Shown: positions 1 to 6,765, counted from the stretch's first letter. The stretch is DNA of 8,021 nt from Verrucomicrobiaceae bacterium (GCA_003820635.1 RPOS01000138.1:1-8021); one strand, 5' to 3'. The notes: generated by a model not told the origin, from the sequence alone. A program made the numbers and translations.

Positions 1-1
1 C

Positions 2-418
2 ATGGGCTGCTGCCCCACGCTTCGCGACGAAGACGCCCGCTCCATCCTCGGCACCTTCCTGTTCCGCCGCGCCGATGTGGAAAAACGCTGCGGCGTTCTA
101 TCAGGTGGCGAGAAATCCCGGCTCAACCTGGTGAAGTTCCTCGTCGATCCGCCGAACCTGCTGCTGATGGACGAGCCCACCACCCACCTGGACATCCTTT
201 CCATCGACTCGCTGGTCAACGCGCTCAAAGGCTACGAAGGCACGCTCGTCTTCATCTCCCACGATGTGCACTTCATCCGCACGCTGGCGGAAACCACGCT
301 GCACATCACCCGCGCAGCCGATGATTCCTCCGCCGTGCTCACGCGCTACACCGGCGGTTATGATTATTTCCTCGAAAAGAGCGGCCTCAACGACGACCGC
401 GGCGCGGTAACGGCGTAA
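2..418 (+). CDS. ABC-F family ATP-binding protein, C-terminal part of second ATPase domain (5' partial)
   Basis: This is the 3' end of a gene for a soluble ABC-F type ATPase, a family with two ATPase domains and no membrane segments; known members act on the ribosome (translation factors or antibiotic-resistance proteins). The ATG at position 2 is probably an internal Met, because the conserved stretch before the signature motif is already under way and no Walker A motif is in view. Counting from that Met, the ABC signature LSGGEKSRL is at 33-41, Walker B LLLMDEPTTHLD at 53-64 with catalytic Glu58, and the H-switch FISHD at 84-88. The family usually has DEPTNHLD; here Asn is replaced by Thr. 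The protein ends soon after the 'YTGGYDYFLEK' motif, so it lacks the long coiled-coil C-terminal extension of Uup-like members and looks more YbiT-like. The subfamily cannot be settled without the N-terminal half. The gap to ppc is 54 bp and shows no terminator. Confidence 0.93.
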   Translation: MGCCPTLRDEDARSILGTFLFRRADVEKRCGVLSGGEKSRLNLVKFLVDPPNLLLMDEPTTHLDILSIDSLVNALKGYEGTLVFISHDVHFIRTLAETTLHITRAADDSSAVLTRYTGGYDYFLEKSGLNDDRGAVTA

Positions 419-472
419 ATCCCGATCTTTTAGTGATAACGGCGGCACTCCATCTGCTTCTCTCGACCACTC

Positions 473-3229
473 ATGTCATCCCCTTCGAACTCCGCCGAGA
501 AACCGCTGCTCAATGACGGCTTCCAATTGTTGGAAGCCGAGCTGTCTTTCGCGATGGAAGTCTTCGGTTCCGTATTGCTGCGGCTGGGATACCGGGATCT
601 GGCGGAAAAACTGCCGTGGAGCGGTCATGATTTGCCCACGGTGGAAGGCCCGGACCGCGGCCTCGGCCAGGCGTATTCGATCGCCTTCCAGTTGCTCAAC
701 ATCGTCGAGGAGCGGGTGGCGGCACAGGTCCGGCGCTGGCGTGAGAAGTCGAATGGCCCGGCGGCGGAAAAAGGCCTCTGGCCCGACAAGCTCGCCGCCA
801 TGCGCGCCATGGGACTGGACTCCACCGCCATCATCGAGGTGCTCTCCAGGGTGTGTGTGGAGCCGGTGCTCACCGCCCACCCGACGGAGGCGAAGCGCGA
901 GACCGTGCGCGAGCGGCACCGCGAGATTTACGACCTGATGCAGGAGCGGGAAAATCCGGCCTTCACCGAGCGCGAACGCAAACGCGGCCGGCGTTTTCTG
1001 GAAGCGCAGTTGGAAGCGCTCTGGCGCACCGGTGAGATCCACGTCACCCGGCCCAGCATCACCCAAGAGCTCGACAACGCGCTGTTCTACCTGCGTGAGG
1101 TGTTTCCGGAAGCGGTTTCCCGCGCCCACACCCATCTGCGCGAGGCGTGGGAAGCCAGCGGATTTCCCGTGCATGATCTGGAAAATCTGCCGCCAATGAT
1201 CCGCTTTGGCACATGGATCGGCGGTGACCGGGACGGCCATCCGGGCGTCACCGCAGAGGTGACGCGCGAGGCTCTCGCCGCGCTGCGCCACAACGCGCTG
1301 CGGCTGTTTGCGCGGCAACTCGAACGGCTCGCCCACAGCCTGCCGCTCAGCAAGCATTTCCAACAAGTGCCACCCGAGCTGGAGGTGCTCATCGAGCGGC
1401 TCGCCGCGGAGCTCGACGGCCGCAGCGGCACGGATGTGCCCGCACTCTTGCGACAGCACCACGAGGAACCGTGGCGCGCCGCCGCCCACCTCATGCGGCA
1501 CAAGATTCTGCTCTCGCGCGACCAGCCGGACGCGCCGCATGTCTATCAGAAACCGGCGGATCTGGAGGCGGATCTCGGCGTGCTGGCCCGCACACTCGCC
1601 GCAGCAGGAGCCGCCTCGCTGGCCGGGGATTTCATCCAGCCGCTGCGCCGCCAGCTTGCGGTGTTCGGGTTTCACTCGGCCACGCTGGATGTGCGCCAGA
1701 ACTCGGCGTTTCATCAGAAGGCGCTCGGCCAGTTGCTTGCCAAGGCCGGCGTCGCCGGTGCGGAAAACTTCGCCGCCTGGCCGGAAGCGGAGCGCATGGA
1801 TTTGTTAGAAAAGGAACTGCGCTCGCCGCGGCCCTTCCTCGCCCCCGGCATCCCGGCGGGACCGGAGGCGGATACCGTGCTCGGATGCTACCGCGTGCTG
1901 GTGAAGCACCTTGCCCGCCATGGCACTCCTGGGCTGGGCGCGCTGATCGTTTCCATGACGCGCGGCACCGCCGACCTGCTGACGGTTTACCTGCTGGCCC
2001 GCGAGGCCGGGTTGATGGAAATGACGCCGGAGGGCCTGCGCTGCCCGCTGCCAGTGGTGCCGCTTTTTGAAACGATGGACGATCTGGAAAACGCGCCGGG
2101 CATCGTGGAGGAGTTTCTTTCCCATCCGGTCACGCGGCGGAGCCTCAAAACGGACGCCGGGGCGGATTTCCAAATGATGCTGGGATACTCGGATTCCAAC
2201 AAGGACTGCGGCATTCTGGCCAGCCAGTGGGCGCTGCACAAGGCGCAGCGGGTGCTGGCCGGTGTCTGCGAGAGCCATGGCATGCGCCCGGTGTTCTTCC
2301 ACGGTCGCGGCGGCACGGTCGGCCGCGGCGCGGGGCCCACGCACTGGTTCATGGAAGCCCTGCCGCACGGCGCGCTCGGCGGAGCTTTCCGCATGACCGA
2401 GCAGGGCGAAACGATTTCTCAGAAATACGCCCACCTCGGCTCCGCCACCTACCACACCGAGCTGCTGATGGCCTCGGTGGCCTCCGCCACCGCCAAACAC
2501 CGACAGCCGCACAGCGCGGGCGATGTGGATCCGGACTTGCTCGAACAACTCGCCGACTGGAGCCGCGAAACCTACCGCGGATTTCTCCAAGCCCCGGGAT
2601 TCATCGACTTTTACCGCGCGGCCACGCCGATCGATGCATTGGAAAACGCGCGCATCGGTTCGCGCCCGGCCCGGCGCACCGGCCGCGCCACGCTGGAGGA
2701 CCTGCGGGCCATCCCGTGGGTTTTTTCCTGGACGCAATCGCGCTTTTTCCTGCCCGGCTGGTATGGGGTGGGCACAGCGCTGGAACGGCTCCGCAAGGAG
2801 GATGCCGGTGCCTTTGAGAGCCTCGCCGGCCAGACGCGCAGCATTGCATTCCTGCGCTACGTCGTCACCAACATCGACAGCTCGCTGGCCAGCGCCAACG
2901 AGGAAATCATGCGCGCCTATGCCGCGCTGGTGCCGGACGCCGCGCTGCGCGAGCGTTTTCTAACCACCATCCTCGACGAGCTCGGCCGCACCCGCGGGGC
3001 GCTGCGGGATTTGTTCCGCCGCTCATTCGCCGAGCGGCGCCCGCGCATGGTCCGCACGCTGGCCATCCGCGAGGAACCGCTACGGGTGTTGCACCTGCAG
3101 CAGATTTCCCTGCTCAGGCAATGGCGCGAGCGCCTTGCCGCGGGAGACGCCGTGGGCGCGGAGGCCCTGGTGCCGGATTTGCTCATCTCGGTGAACGCCA
3201 TTTCCTCCGGCCTGCGCACGACCGGCTGA
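473..3229 (+). CDS. ppc: Phosphoenolpyruvate carboxylase
   Basis: A complete 918-residue PEP carboxylase, within the family's usual range of roughly 870-970. It carboxylates PEP with bicarbonate to oxaloacetate in the cytoplasm, refilling the TCA cycle. Family motifs appear in order: VLTAHPTEA at 132-140 with catalytic His136; GGDRDGHPGVT at 250-260 (His where E. coli has Asn); DVRQN at 406-410; MLGYSDSNKDCG at 569-580 with Lys577; and the glycine loop FHGRGGTVGRGAGPTH at 609-624 with His610, Arg612 and Arg618 (Ala where E. coli has the third Gly). FSWTQSRFFLPGW lies at 751-763. The C-terminus reads RTTG instead of the usual (Q/R)NTG. By alignment from memory, the E. coli aspartate-inhibitor residues Lys773 and Asn881 are Asn800 and Thr916 here, while Arg587 and Arg832 correspond to Arg618 and Arg866. 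The ATG at 473 gives an N-terminus aligning with the family; no Shine-Dalgarno sequence precedes it. The gene converges on rpsR across a shared terminator. Confidence 0.98.
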   Translation: MSSPSNSAEKPLLNDGFQLLEAELSFAMEVFGSVLLRLGYRDLAEKLPWSGHDLPTVEGPDRGLGQAYSIAFQLLNIVEERVAAQVRRWREKSNGPAAEKGLWPDKLAAMRAMGLDSTAIIEVLSRVCVEPVLTAHPTEAKRETVRERHREIYDLMQERENPAFTERERKRGRRFLEAQLEALWRTGEIHVTRPSITQELDNALFYLREVFPEAVSRAHTHLREAWEASGFPVHDLENLPPMIRFGTWIGGDRDGHPGVTAEVTREALAALRHNALRLFARQLERLAHSLPLSKHFQQVPPELEVLIERLAAELDGRSGTDVPALLRQHHEEPWRAAAHLMRHKILLSRDQPDAPHVYQKPADLEADLGVLARTLAAAGAASLAGDFIQPLRRQLAVFGFHSATLDVRQNSAFHQKALGQLLAKAGVAGAENFAAWPEAERMDLLEKELRSPRPFLAPGIPAGPEADTVLGCYRVLVKHLARHGTPGLGALIVSMTRGTADLLTVYLLAREAGLMEMTPEGLRCPLPVVPLFETMDDLENAPGIVEEFLSHPVTRRSLKTDAGADFQMMLGYSDSNKDCGILASQWALHKAQRVLAGVCESHGMRPVFFHGRGGTVGRGAGPTHWFMEALPHGALGGAFRMTEQGETISQKYAHLGSATYHTELLMASVASATAKHRQPHSAGDVDPDLLEQLADWSRETYRGFLQAPGFIDFYRAATPIDALENARIGSRPARRTGRATLEDLRAIPWVFSWTQSRFFLPGWYGVGTALERLRKEDAGAFESLAGQTRSIAFLRYVVTNIDSSLASANEEIMRAYAALVPDAALRERFLTTILDELGRTRGALRDLFRRSFAERRPRMVRTLAIREEPLRVLHLQQISLLRQWRERLAAGDAVGAEALVPDLLISVNAISSGLRTTG

Positions 3230-3249
3230 AATGCCAGCGCCGGAAAACA

Positions 3250-3283
3250 AAAACACCAGTCCGCTTTCACGGACTGGTGTTTT
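3250..3283. terminator. Bidirectional intrinsic terminator between ppc and rpsR
   Basis: A perfect inverted repeat: left arm 3250-3263 (AAAACACCAGTCCG), six-base loop 3264-3269, right arm 3270-3283. It lies 20 bp after the ppc stop and 23 bp after the rpsR stop, where two convergent transcription units meet. On the minus strand the stem is followed by a good U-tract (TTTTTGTTTT counting the last stem bases), so it should end the rpsR transcript efficiently. On the plus strand only the four T of the stem precede GAGAGG, so termination of ppc may be weaker. Confidence 0.86.
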
Positions 3284-3306
3284 GAGAGGCTTGGAAAATC
3301 CCGCGC

Positions 3307-3549
3307 TCAGGGCAGCAGGTTGATGGCGCGCGATTGCTTGATCGCGTTGGTGATCCTGCGGTGGAGTTTGGCGGAGACGCCAGTGACGCGGCGCGGCAGG
3401 ATCTTGCCGGTTTCCGAGGTGAACTTGGTGAGAAGCTCCGGGTTGGTGGGAATCACCTGCTCCGCGGGAATGTCATGACGACGGCGCGGCATCTGCCGGT
3501 TCGCCTTGCGGAAGTTGATACGACGTTGAACGGTTTTGGGCTCGGACAT
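3307..3549 (-). CDS. rpsR: 30S ribosomal protein S18
   Basis: An 80-residue protein recognisable as S18, a small-subunit platform protein that pairs with S6. The diagnostic C-terminal block [18 protein letters not shown], followed by a short helix ending AINLLP, matches the family; the N-terminal half is rich in Arg and Lys as expected. Length is near the usual 75-90. The ATG at 3549 lies 9 bp after the rpmG stop on the same strand, so the two are almost certainly co-transcribed. No Shine-Dalgarno motif is visible before the start, so translation may depend on coupling or on an unstructured leader. Many bacteria place rpsR next to rpsF; here its upstream neighbour is rpmG. Confidence 0.97.
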   Translation of the reverse strand: MSEPKTVQRRINFRKANRQMPRRRHDIPAEQVIPTNPELLTKFTSETGKILPRRVTGVSAKLHRRITNAIKQSRAINLLP

Positions 3550-3558
3550 GGGAAAAGA

Positions 3559-3732
3559 TCAGCGGAGTTCGCGGTGAAGGGTGCGGCGCTTGAGGAAAGG
3601 ATTGAATTTCACTTTCTCCAGACGGCCGGGAGTGCGGAGGCTCTTCTTGTTACGCGTGGTGACGTAGCGTGAAGTCGGCTTGCCCTCGGCTTTCGCCTCG
3701 GTGCATTCGATGATGATGATATCGCGTGGCAT
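3559..3732 (-). CDS. rpmG: 50S ribosomal protein L33
   Basis: A 57-residue protein, found by translating the minus strand between rpsR and the DksA-like gene. It begins [14 protein letters not shown], contains [10 protein letters not shown] and ends [17 protein letters not shown] plus a short basic tail. The Y-x-T-x-(K/R)-N-K core and the later LEKxKF(D/N)P block are the L33 signature. L33 is a small large-subunit protein near the tRNA exit site. Only one cysteine (Cys9) is present, so this is the non-zinc-binding (C-minus) form. The ATG at 3732 is 26 bp downstream of the DksA-like stop, and the stop is 9 bp from rpsR, consistent with one operon. No Shine-Dalgarno motif precedes the start; the preceding bases are C-rich. 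Confidence 0.94.
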   Translation of the reverse strand: MPRDIIIIECTEAKAEGKPTSRYVTTRNKKSLRTPGRLEKVKFNPFLKRRTLHRELR

Positions 3733-3758
3733 GGGAACTTTGGGGGGCGGATGTTGCT

Positions 3759-4664
3759 TTAATCCTCCTCCTCGTCAAGAGAAACCGTTTCGGAATCTTC
3801 ATCTTCGAGGTAATTTCCGCCGCTGAAGCCCACTTCATTGGACGGGCGGAAGCGGCGCTTGCCGTATTCCTTCTCCCACTGGGCCTGGCACTCGACGGTG
3901 AGGCGGGCGAAGGGAATGGCCTCAAGGCGGGCCTGTGGGATCTTGCGTTGGGAGATCTCGCAGATGCCGTAGCTGCCAGATTGGATCCGGCGCAGGGCCT
4001 GCTCGATTTCATAAAGCGCGTCCTGTTCCTTGGCGAGAACCGAGAGGGCGAAGTCGCGGTCATAGGCATCGCTGCCGGCATCTCCCTGATGCTGGCCGCT
4101 GCCGGATGCCTCGGAGCCTTCCGGCGCGTTGCGGATGGTATCGCGGGTCATGCCGGACATGGAATCGACGAGATCATCGCGCAGGTCGAGCAAACGCTGG
4201 CGCTGCTTCTGGACGAAGGCCGCGCTGTGGCTGCCATTGCTGCCGGGGGCATGAGTCGGGCCGGAAGGAGCCGCCACCGTCTTGGGCGGCACGAAAGGAG
4301 GTTTGGACGGGGCCGGCGCAACGGGGGTCTTGACCAGACTGGAAGCGCTATTTTTGACCGGGGCCTTGGCGGCGGGTGCCGCAACAGGCTTGGCGGTGGT
4401 CTTCGGGGCCGTGACGGGTGCGGGAGCTTTGGCGCGAGCCACCGGCTTGGCGGCAGGCTTCTTGGCAGTTGCCGCTTTTTTCGCGGGAACGGTCTTTTTG
4501 ACCGGCGCTGGCTTCTTTGCGGGGGCTGGCTTCTTGACCGGAGCAGTCTTCTTTGCGGGCGCGGCTTTTTTCGCAGGCTTGCTGGCCGGCTTTGGGGACT
4601 TGACGGCAGGTTTAGCCGCCTTTTTCGCAGGGGCGGGTTTGGGGGTGTTCTTGTTCGCGGCCAT
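3759..4664 (-). CDS. DksA/TraR-family regulator with Lys/Ala/Pro-rich N-terminal tail
   Basis: A 301-residue protein whose C-terminal half is a DksA/TraR-type domain; DksA proteins bind in the RNA polymerase secondary channel and tune transcription, often with ppGpp. Residues 1-125 are low complexity, rich in Lys, Ala and Pro with repeated PAKK/PVKK motifs, like histone H1 tails. Residues 148-180 and 205-228 resemble the two coiled-coil helices, with the acidic tip around Asp199-x-x-Asp202 aligning with the E. coli DxxD tip. The finger block [20 protein letters not shown] begins at 231. Of the four expected zinc cysteines only Cys235 and Cys259 remain; the partners are Ser238 and Thr256. The last 15 residues (287-301) are strongly acidic. 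E. coli DksA has about 150 residues, so half of this protein is extra. It is first in a likely operon with rpmG and rpsR. No Shine-Dalgarno motif precedes the ATG at 4664. Whether it acts as DksA, as a nucleoid protein, or both cannot be told from sequence. Confidence 0.9.
   Translation of the reverse strand: MAANKNTPKPAPAKKAAKPAVKSPKPASKPAKKAAPAKKTAPVKKPAPAKKPAPVKKTVPAKKAATAKKPAAKPVARAKAPAPVTAPKTTAKPVAAPAAKAPVKNSASSLVKTPVAPAPSKPPFVPPKTVAAPSGPTHAPGSNGSHSAAFVQKQRQRLLDLRDDLVDSMSGMTRDTIRNAPEGSEASGSGQHQGDAGSDAYDRDFALSVLAKEQDALYEIEQALRRIQSGSYGICEISQRKIPQARLEAIPFARLTVECQAQWEKEYGKRRFRPSNEVGFSGGNYLEDEDSETVSLDEEED
4440..4643 (-). repeat. Degenerate PAKK/PVKK-coding repeat tract in the DksA-like gene
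   Basis: This stretch codes residues 8-75 of the DksA-like protein and consists of imperfect short units coding variants of (A/P)-P-(A/V)-K-K-(A/T/P). On the plus strand it shows as recurring 'GGCTTCTT(T/G)' blocks alternating with GC-rich spacers. It is the only obviously repetitive DNA in the window. Such tracts commonly vary in length between relatives by slippage or unequal recombination; that is an inference here. Confidence 0.7.
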
Positions 4665-4832
4665 GGCGCTGAAGTAAGGATGCGGAATGAGGGAAATCTG
4701 GCGCTTTTGCAGCCCGCGAATTTCGCTTGCTGGAGCACGGAGCGCGGTGGGTTAGCCCGTGATGCCCACCCCATCAAGAAGAAAAGTAACGAATTGCAAA
4801 ATACCCTCCTTGTATTGCTTTCCGCACGGGAC

Positions 4833-4860
4833 TTGAAATGCCGGACCGCTTCCTTATGCT
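4833..4860 (+). promoter_or_regulatory. Candidate promoter for scpB-pheA
   Basis: TTGAAA (4833-4838) and TATGCT (4855-4860) are separated by 16 bp and resemble a sigma-70 type -35/-10 pair (4 of 6 matches at both). A start site about seven bases past the -10 box would fall at roughly 4867, only a few bases before the scpB ATG at 4870, giving an almost leaderless mRNA. This fits the lack of a Shine-Dalgarno motif there. The rest of the 205-bp divergent region (4665-4869) must also hold the promoter of the DksA-like operon; I see no convincing one. Matches of this quality occur by chance, so this is tentative. Confidence 0.27.
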
Positions 4861-4869
4861 GCGCGCCCC

Positions 4870-5601
4870 ATGCAGCTCAGCGCCATCGTCGAAGCCCTCC
4901 TGATCGCCTCGCAAGATCCTCTCGCCTCCGAGGAAATCGCCCGTCTGGTCCGCTCCCGCGTGGCCGAGGCGGACGACGTGCGCATTCGCGAGTCTGAGGA
5001 GGGAAAGCAGCCCCCCGCCCTGCCGGAGTGGCTCTCGGCGCTGGCCAGCACCTCTGCGCAGCAAGTCAACGAGGCGATCGGCGAACTCAATGCCGCCTAT
5101 GCCCAGAGCCAGCGCGCCTTCACCGTGCTCGAGCGACCAAAAGGCTGGAAACTCTACACCCGCCTCGAATTCGGCGACTTCGTGCGACAGCTTTTCCCGG
5201 GCCGCAAGCCGGAGCGCCTCAGCGGACCGGCCATGGAAACGCTCGCCATCATCGCCTACCGTCAGCCGATCACCAAGGCCGCCATCGAGGCCGTCCGCGG
5301 CGTCTCCTGCGATGGCATGTTGCAGAAACTGCTCGACCGCGACCTGATCCGCATCGGCGGTCGCGCCGAACTTCCCGGGCGGCCGCTGCTTTACGAAACC
5401 ACGGATCTGTTTTTCGAACACTTCGGCATCCGCTCCATCGATGACCTGCCGAATGCCTCCGAGTTGCGCAAGGTGAAGCTCCCCGATCCGGTGGATGCCG
5501 CTCCGCCGAGCGGAGAAGCCGAGCAACAACTGGCCCTCAGCGCCGTCGGCAGCCCGGCCGCCGCGGCGGATCAAGAAGAAACATCTGCGGAACAAGCCTG
5601 A
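4870..5601 (+). CDS. scpB: Segregation and condensation protein B
   Basis: A 243-residue ScpB, the winged-helix kite subunit that with ScpA and SMC forms the bacterial condensin complex for chromosome compaction and segregation. Family features: an N-terminal helix (SAIVEALLIASQDPLASEEI, 4-23) starting the first winged helix; the hallmark LSGPAMETLAIIAYRQPITK at 117-136; RGVSCDGMLQKLLDRDLI at 143-160; GRAELPGRPLLYETTDLFF at 164-182; and HFGIRSIDDLP at 184-194. Residues about 34-62 look like a hydrophilic insertion inside the first winged helix, and about 40 residues after 200 form an Ala/Glu/Pro-rich tail, probably disordered. The ATG at 4870 places the first helix at the usual position. No Shine-Dalgarno motif is present. 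The gene is followed 16 bp later by pheA on the same strand; scpA is not in the window. Confidence 0.95.
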   Translation: MQLSAIVEALLIASQDPLASEEIARLVRSRVAEADDVRIRESEEGKQPPALPEWLSALASTSAQQVNEAIGELNAAYAQSQRAFTVLERPKGWKLYTRLEFGDFVRQLFPGRKPERLSGPAMETLAIIAYRQPITKAAIEAVRGVSCDGMLQKLLDRDLIRIGGRAELPGRPLLYETTDLFFEHFGIRSIDDLPNASELRKVKLPDPVDAAPPSGEAEQQLALSAVGSPAAAADQEETSAEQA

Positions 5602-5617
5602 AACCCATCCCACGCCC

Positions 5618-6688
5618 GTGAACCTCGACGACATCCGCCGCCAAATCGACACCATTGACCGGAATCTGCTCGACCTGCTGAACCGCCGCGCCGACCTCGT
5701 TCATGAAGTCGGCCTCGTCAAAAAGCGCGATGGCCTGCAAATCTACGCCCCCGAGCGCGAGGAGGCGCTGTTGCGGCGCTTGATCGAGATGAACCACGGA
5801 CGCCTGCCGGAAAAATCCATTCGCGCGATTTTCCGCGAAATCATGTCCGCCGCGCTGGCCCTCGAGGATGATCTCAAAATCGCCTATCTCGGCCCCGAGG
5901 GCACCTGGACGCATCAGGCGGCGATCAAGAAATTCGGACACTCGGTGAACTACTCACCGCAACCGAACTTCTCCGACGTCTTCGACCAAGTGACCCGCCG
6001 CCTCGCCGATTACGGCGTGGTACCCATCGAGAACTCCACCGAAGGCGCGGTTTCCCACACACTGGATTTGTTTGTGGATTCCCCGCTGCACATCTGCTCG
6101 CAGATCCTGATGCGCATCGAAAACGGCCTGATGGCCGCCATTCCGCGCGAGCAAATCAAGATCCTCTACTCACACCCGCAGGTTTTCGGCCAATGCCGCG
6201 GCTGGATTCTGAAAAATTTCCCGGATGCCGAGCTGGTCGAGGTCTCCTCCACCACCAAGGCCGCCCAGATCGCCCGCGACCAGGCGGACCAGGGAGCAGC
6301 GGCACTCGGCGGCCCGCTCGCCGCGGAAATGTATGGCCTCACCCTGCTGGAGGAATCCATCCAGGACCGCGCCACCAACACCACGCGTTTCCTGGTCATC
6401 GGAGAAAAAACCTGCCCGCCCACCGGCCACGACCGCACCTCGATCCTGTTTGCCATCCACGACCGCCCCGGCTCGCTGGTCAAGGCGCTGCAGGCCTTCG
6501 ACCAGTGCCATATCAACATGTCCAAAATCGAGTCCCGCCCATCGAAGCGCAAGGACTGGGAATACATCTTCTACGTCGATCTGGCCGGCCACTGCGAGGA
6601 TCCCAAAGTGGCAGAAGCCCTTGAGGAACTCAGCCGCCACTGCTCGATGGTCAAACTGCTCGGCTCCTACCCGGACACCGGGGAATGA
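5618..6688 (+). CDS. pheA: Bifunctional chorismate mutase/prephenate dehydratase (P-protein)
   Basis: A 356-residue P-protein converting chorismate to prephenate and then phenylpyruvate, the precursor of phenylalanine. Residues 1-85 are an AroQ-type chorismate mutase; Arg7, Arg23/24, Lys35, Arg47 and Glu48 align with E. coli active-site Arg11, Arg28, Lys39, Arg51 and Glu52. Residues 87-262 are prephenate dehydratase, beginning KIAYLGPEGTWTHQAA, with VVPIENSTEGAV at 134-145, YSHPQVFGQC at 184-193 and the catalytic TRF at 256-258. Residues 273-350 are an ACT domain with GSLV at 285-288 and IESRP at 304-308, the phenylalanine-binding motifs, so feedback inhibition by phenylalanine is expected. 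The frame is open upstream into scpB, but the GTG at 5618 is the only start that aligns with the family N-terminus and lies outside scpB. No Shine-Dalgarno motif precedes it; co-transcription and coupling with scpB are likely. Confidence 0.96.
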   Translation: MNLDDIRRQIDTIDRNLLDLLNRRADLVHEVGLVKKRDGLQIYAPEREEALLRRLIEMNHGRLPEKSIRAIFREIMSAALALEDDLKIAYLGPEGTWTHQAAIKKFGHSVNYSPQPNFSDVFDQVTRRLADYGVVPIENSTEGAVSHTLDLFVDSPLHICSQILMRIENGLMAAIPREQIKILYSHPQVFGQCRGWILKNFPDAELVEVSSTTKAAQIARDQADQGAAALGGPLAAEMYGLTLLEESIQDRATNTTRFLVIGEKTCPPTGHDRTSILFAIHDRPGSLVKALQAFDQCHINMSKIESRPSKRKDWEYIFYVDLAGHCEDPKVAEALEELSRHCSMVKLLGSYPDTGE

Positions 6689-6692
6689 GCGG

Positions 6693-6721
6693 TTGACCGC
6701 TTGTCGAAAAATCCTTGCAAT
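6693..6721 (+). promoter_or_regulatory. Candidate gltA promoter
   Basis: TTGACC (6693-6698, 5 of 6 to the -35 consensus) and TGCAAT (6716-6721, 4 of 6 to the -10 consensus) are 17 bp apart in the 77-bp pheA-gltA gap. Transcription would start near 6728, leaving a leader of about 38 bases before the gltA ATG. The -35 box is inside a 14-bp palindrome (6688-6701, AGCGGT-TG-ACCGCT). No hairpin with a T-run follows pheA, so read-through from pheA is also possible. Confidence 0.36.
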
Positions 6722-6765
6722 CAGCACTCGCCTTTACGAATCCGAACCGATTACCCTCCTCGCGC

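Noticed and set aside
408..444. Direct repeat TAACGGCG at 408-415 and 437-444 around the end of the ABC-F gene
   Set aside because: Only 8 bp, two copies, no associated element; readily a chance event in GC-rich DNA.
476..1714. Long minus-strand open frame (412 codons) antisense to ppc
   Set aside because: It lies entirely within ppc on the opposite strand, its His/Arg/Gln-rich translation resembles no known family, and such frames are expected opposite GC-rich genes.
1805..2737. 310-codon minus-strand open frame opposite ppc
   Set aside because: Shadow of ppc codon bias; the translation has no recognisable domain and the sense strand carries essential catalytic motifs.
4800..4816. Inverted repeat AATAC-N7-GTATT in the divergent intergenic region
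   Set aside because: A 5-bp arm is too short to distinguish from chance, and it does not line up with a convincing promoter on either strand.
3726..4997. 423-codon plus-strand open frame with Gly/Leu/Arg-rich translation opposite the DksA-like gene
   Set aside because: It covers the complement of the Lys/Ala repeat tract, giving artificial Gly/Phe/Leu repeats, and runs through the divergent promoter region into scpB. The minus-strand frame has clear DksA family motifs.
4774..5655. 293-codon minus-strand open frame opposite scpB
   Set aside because: The plus strand codes an unmistakable ScpB; the minus translation has no family resemblance.
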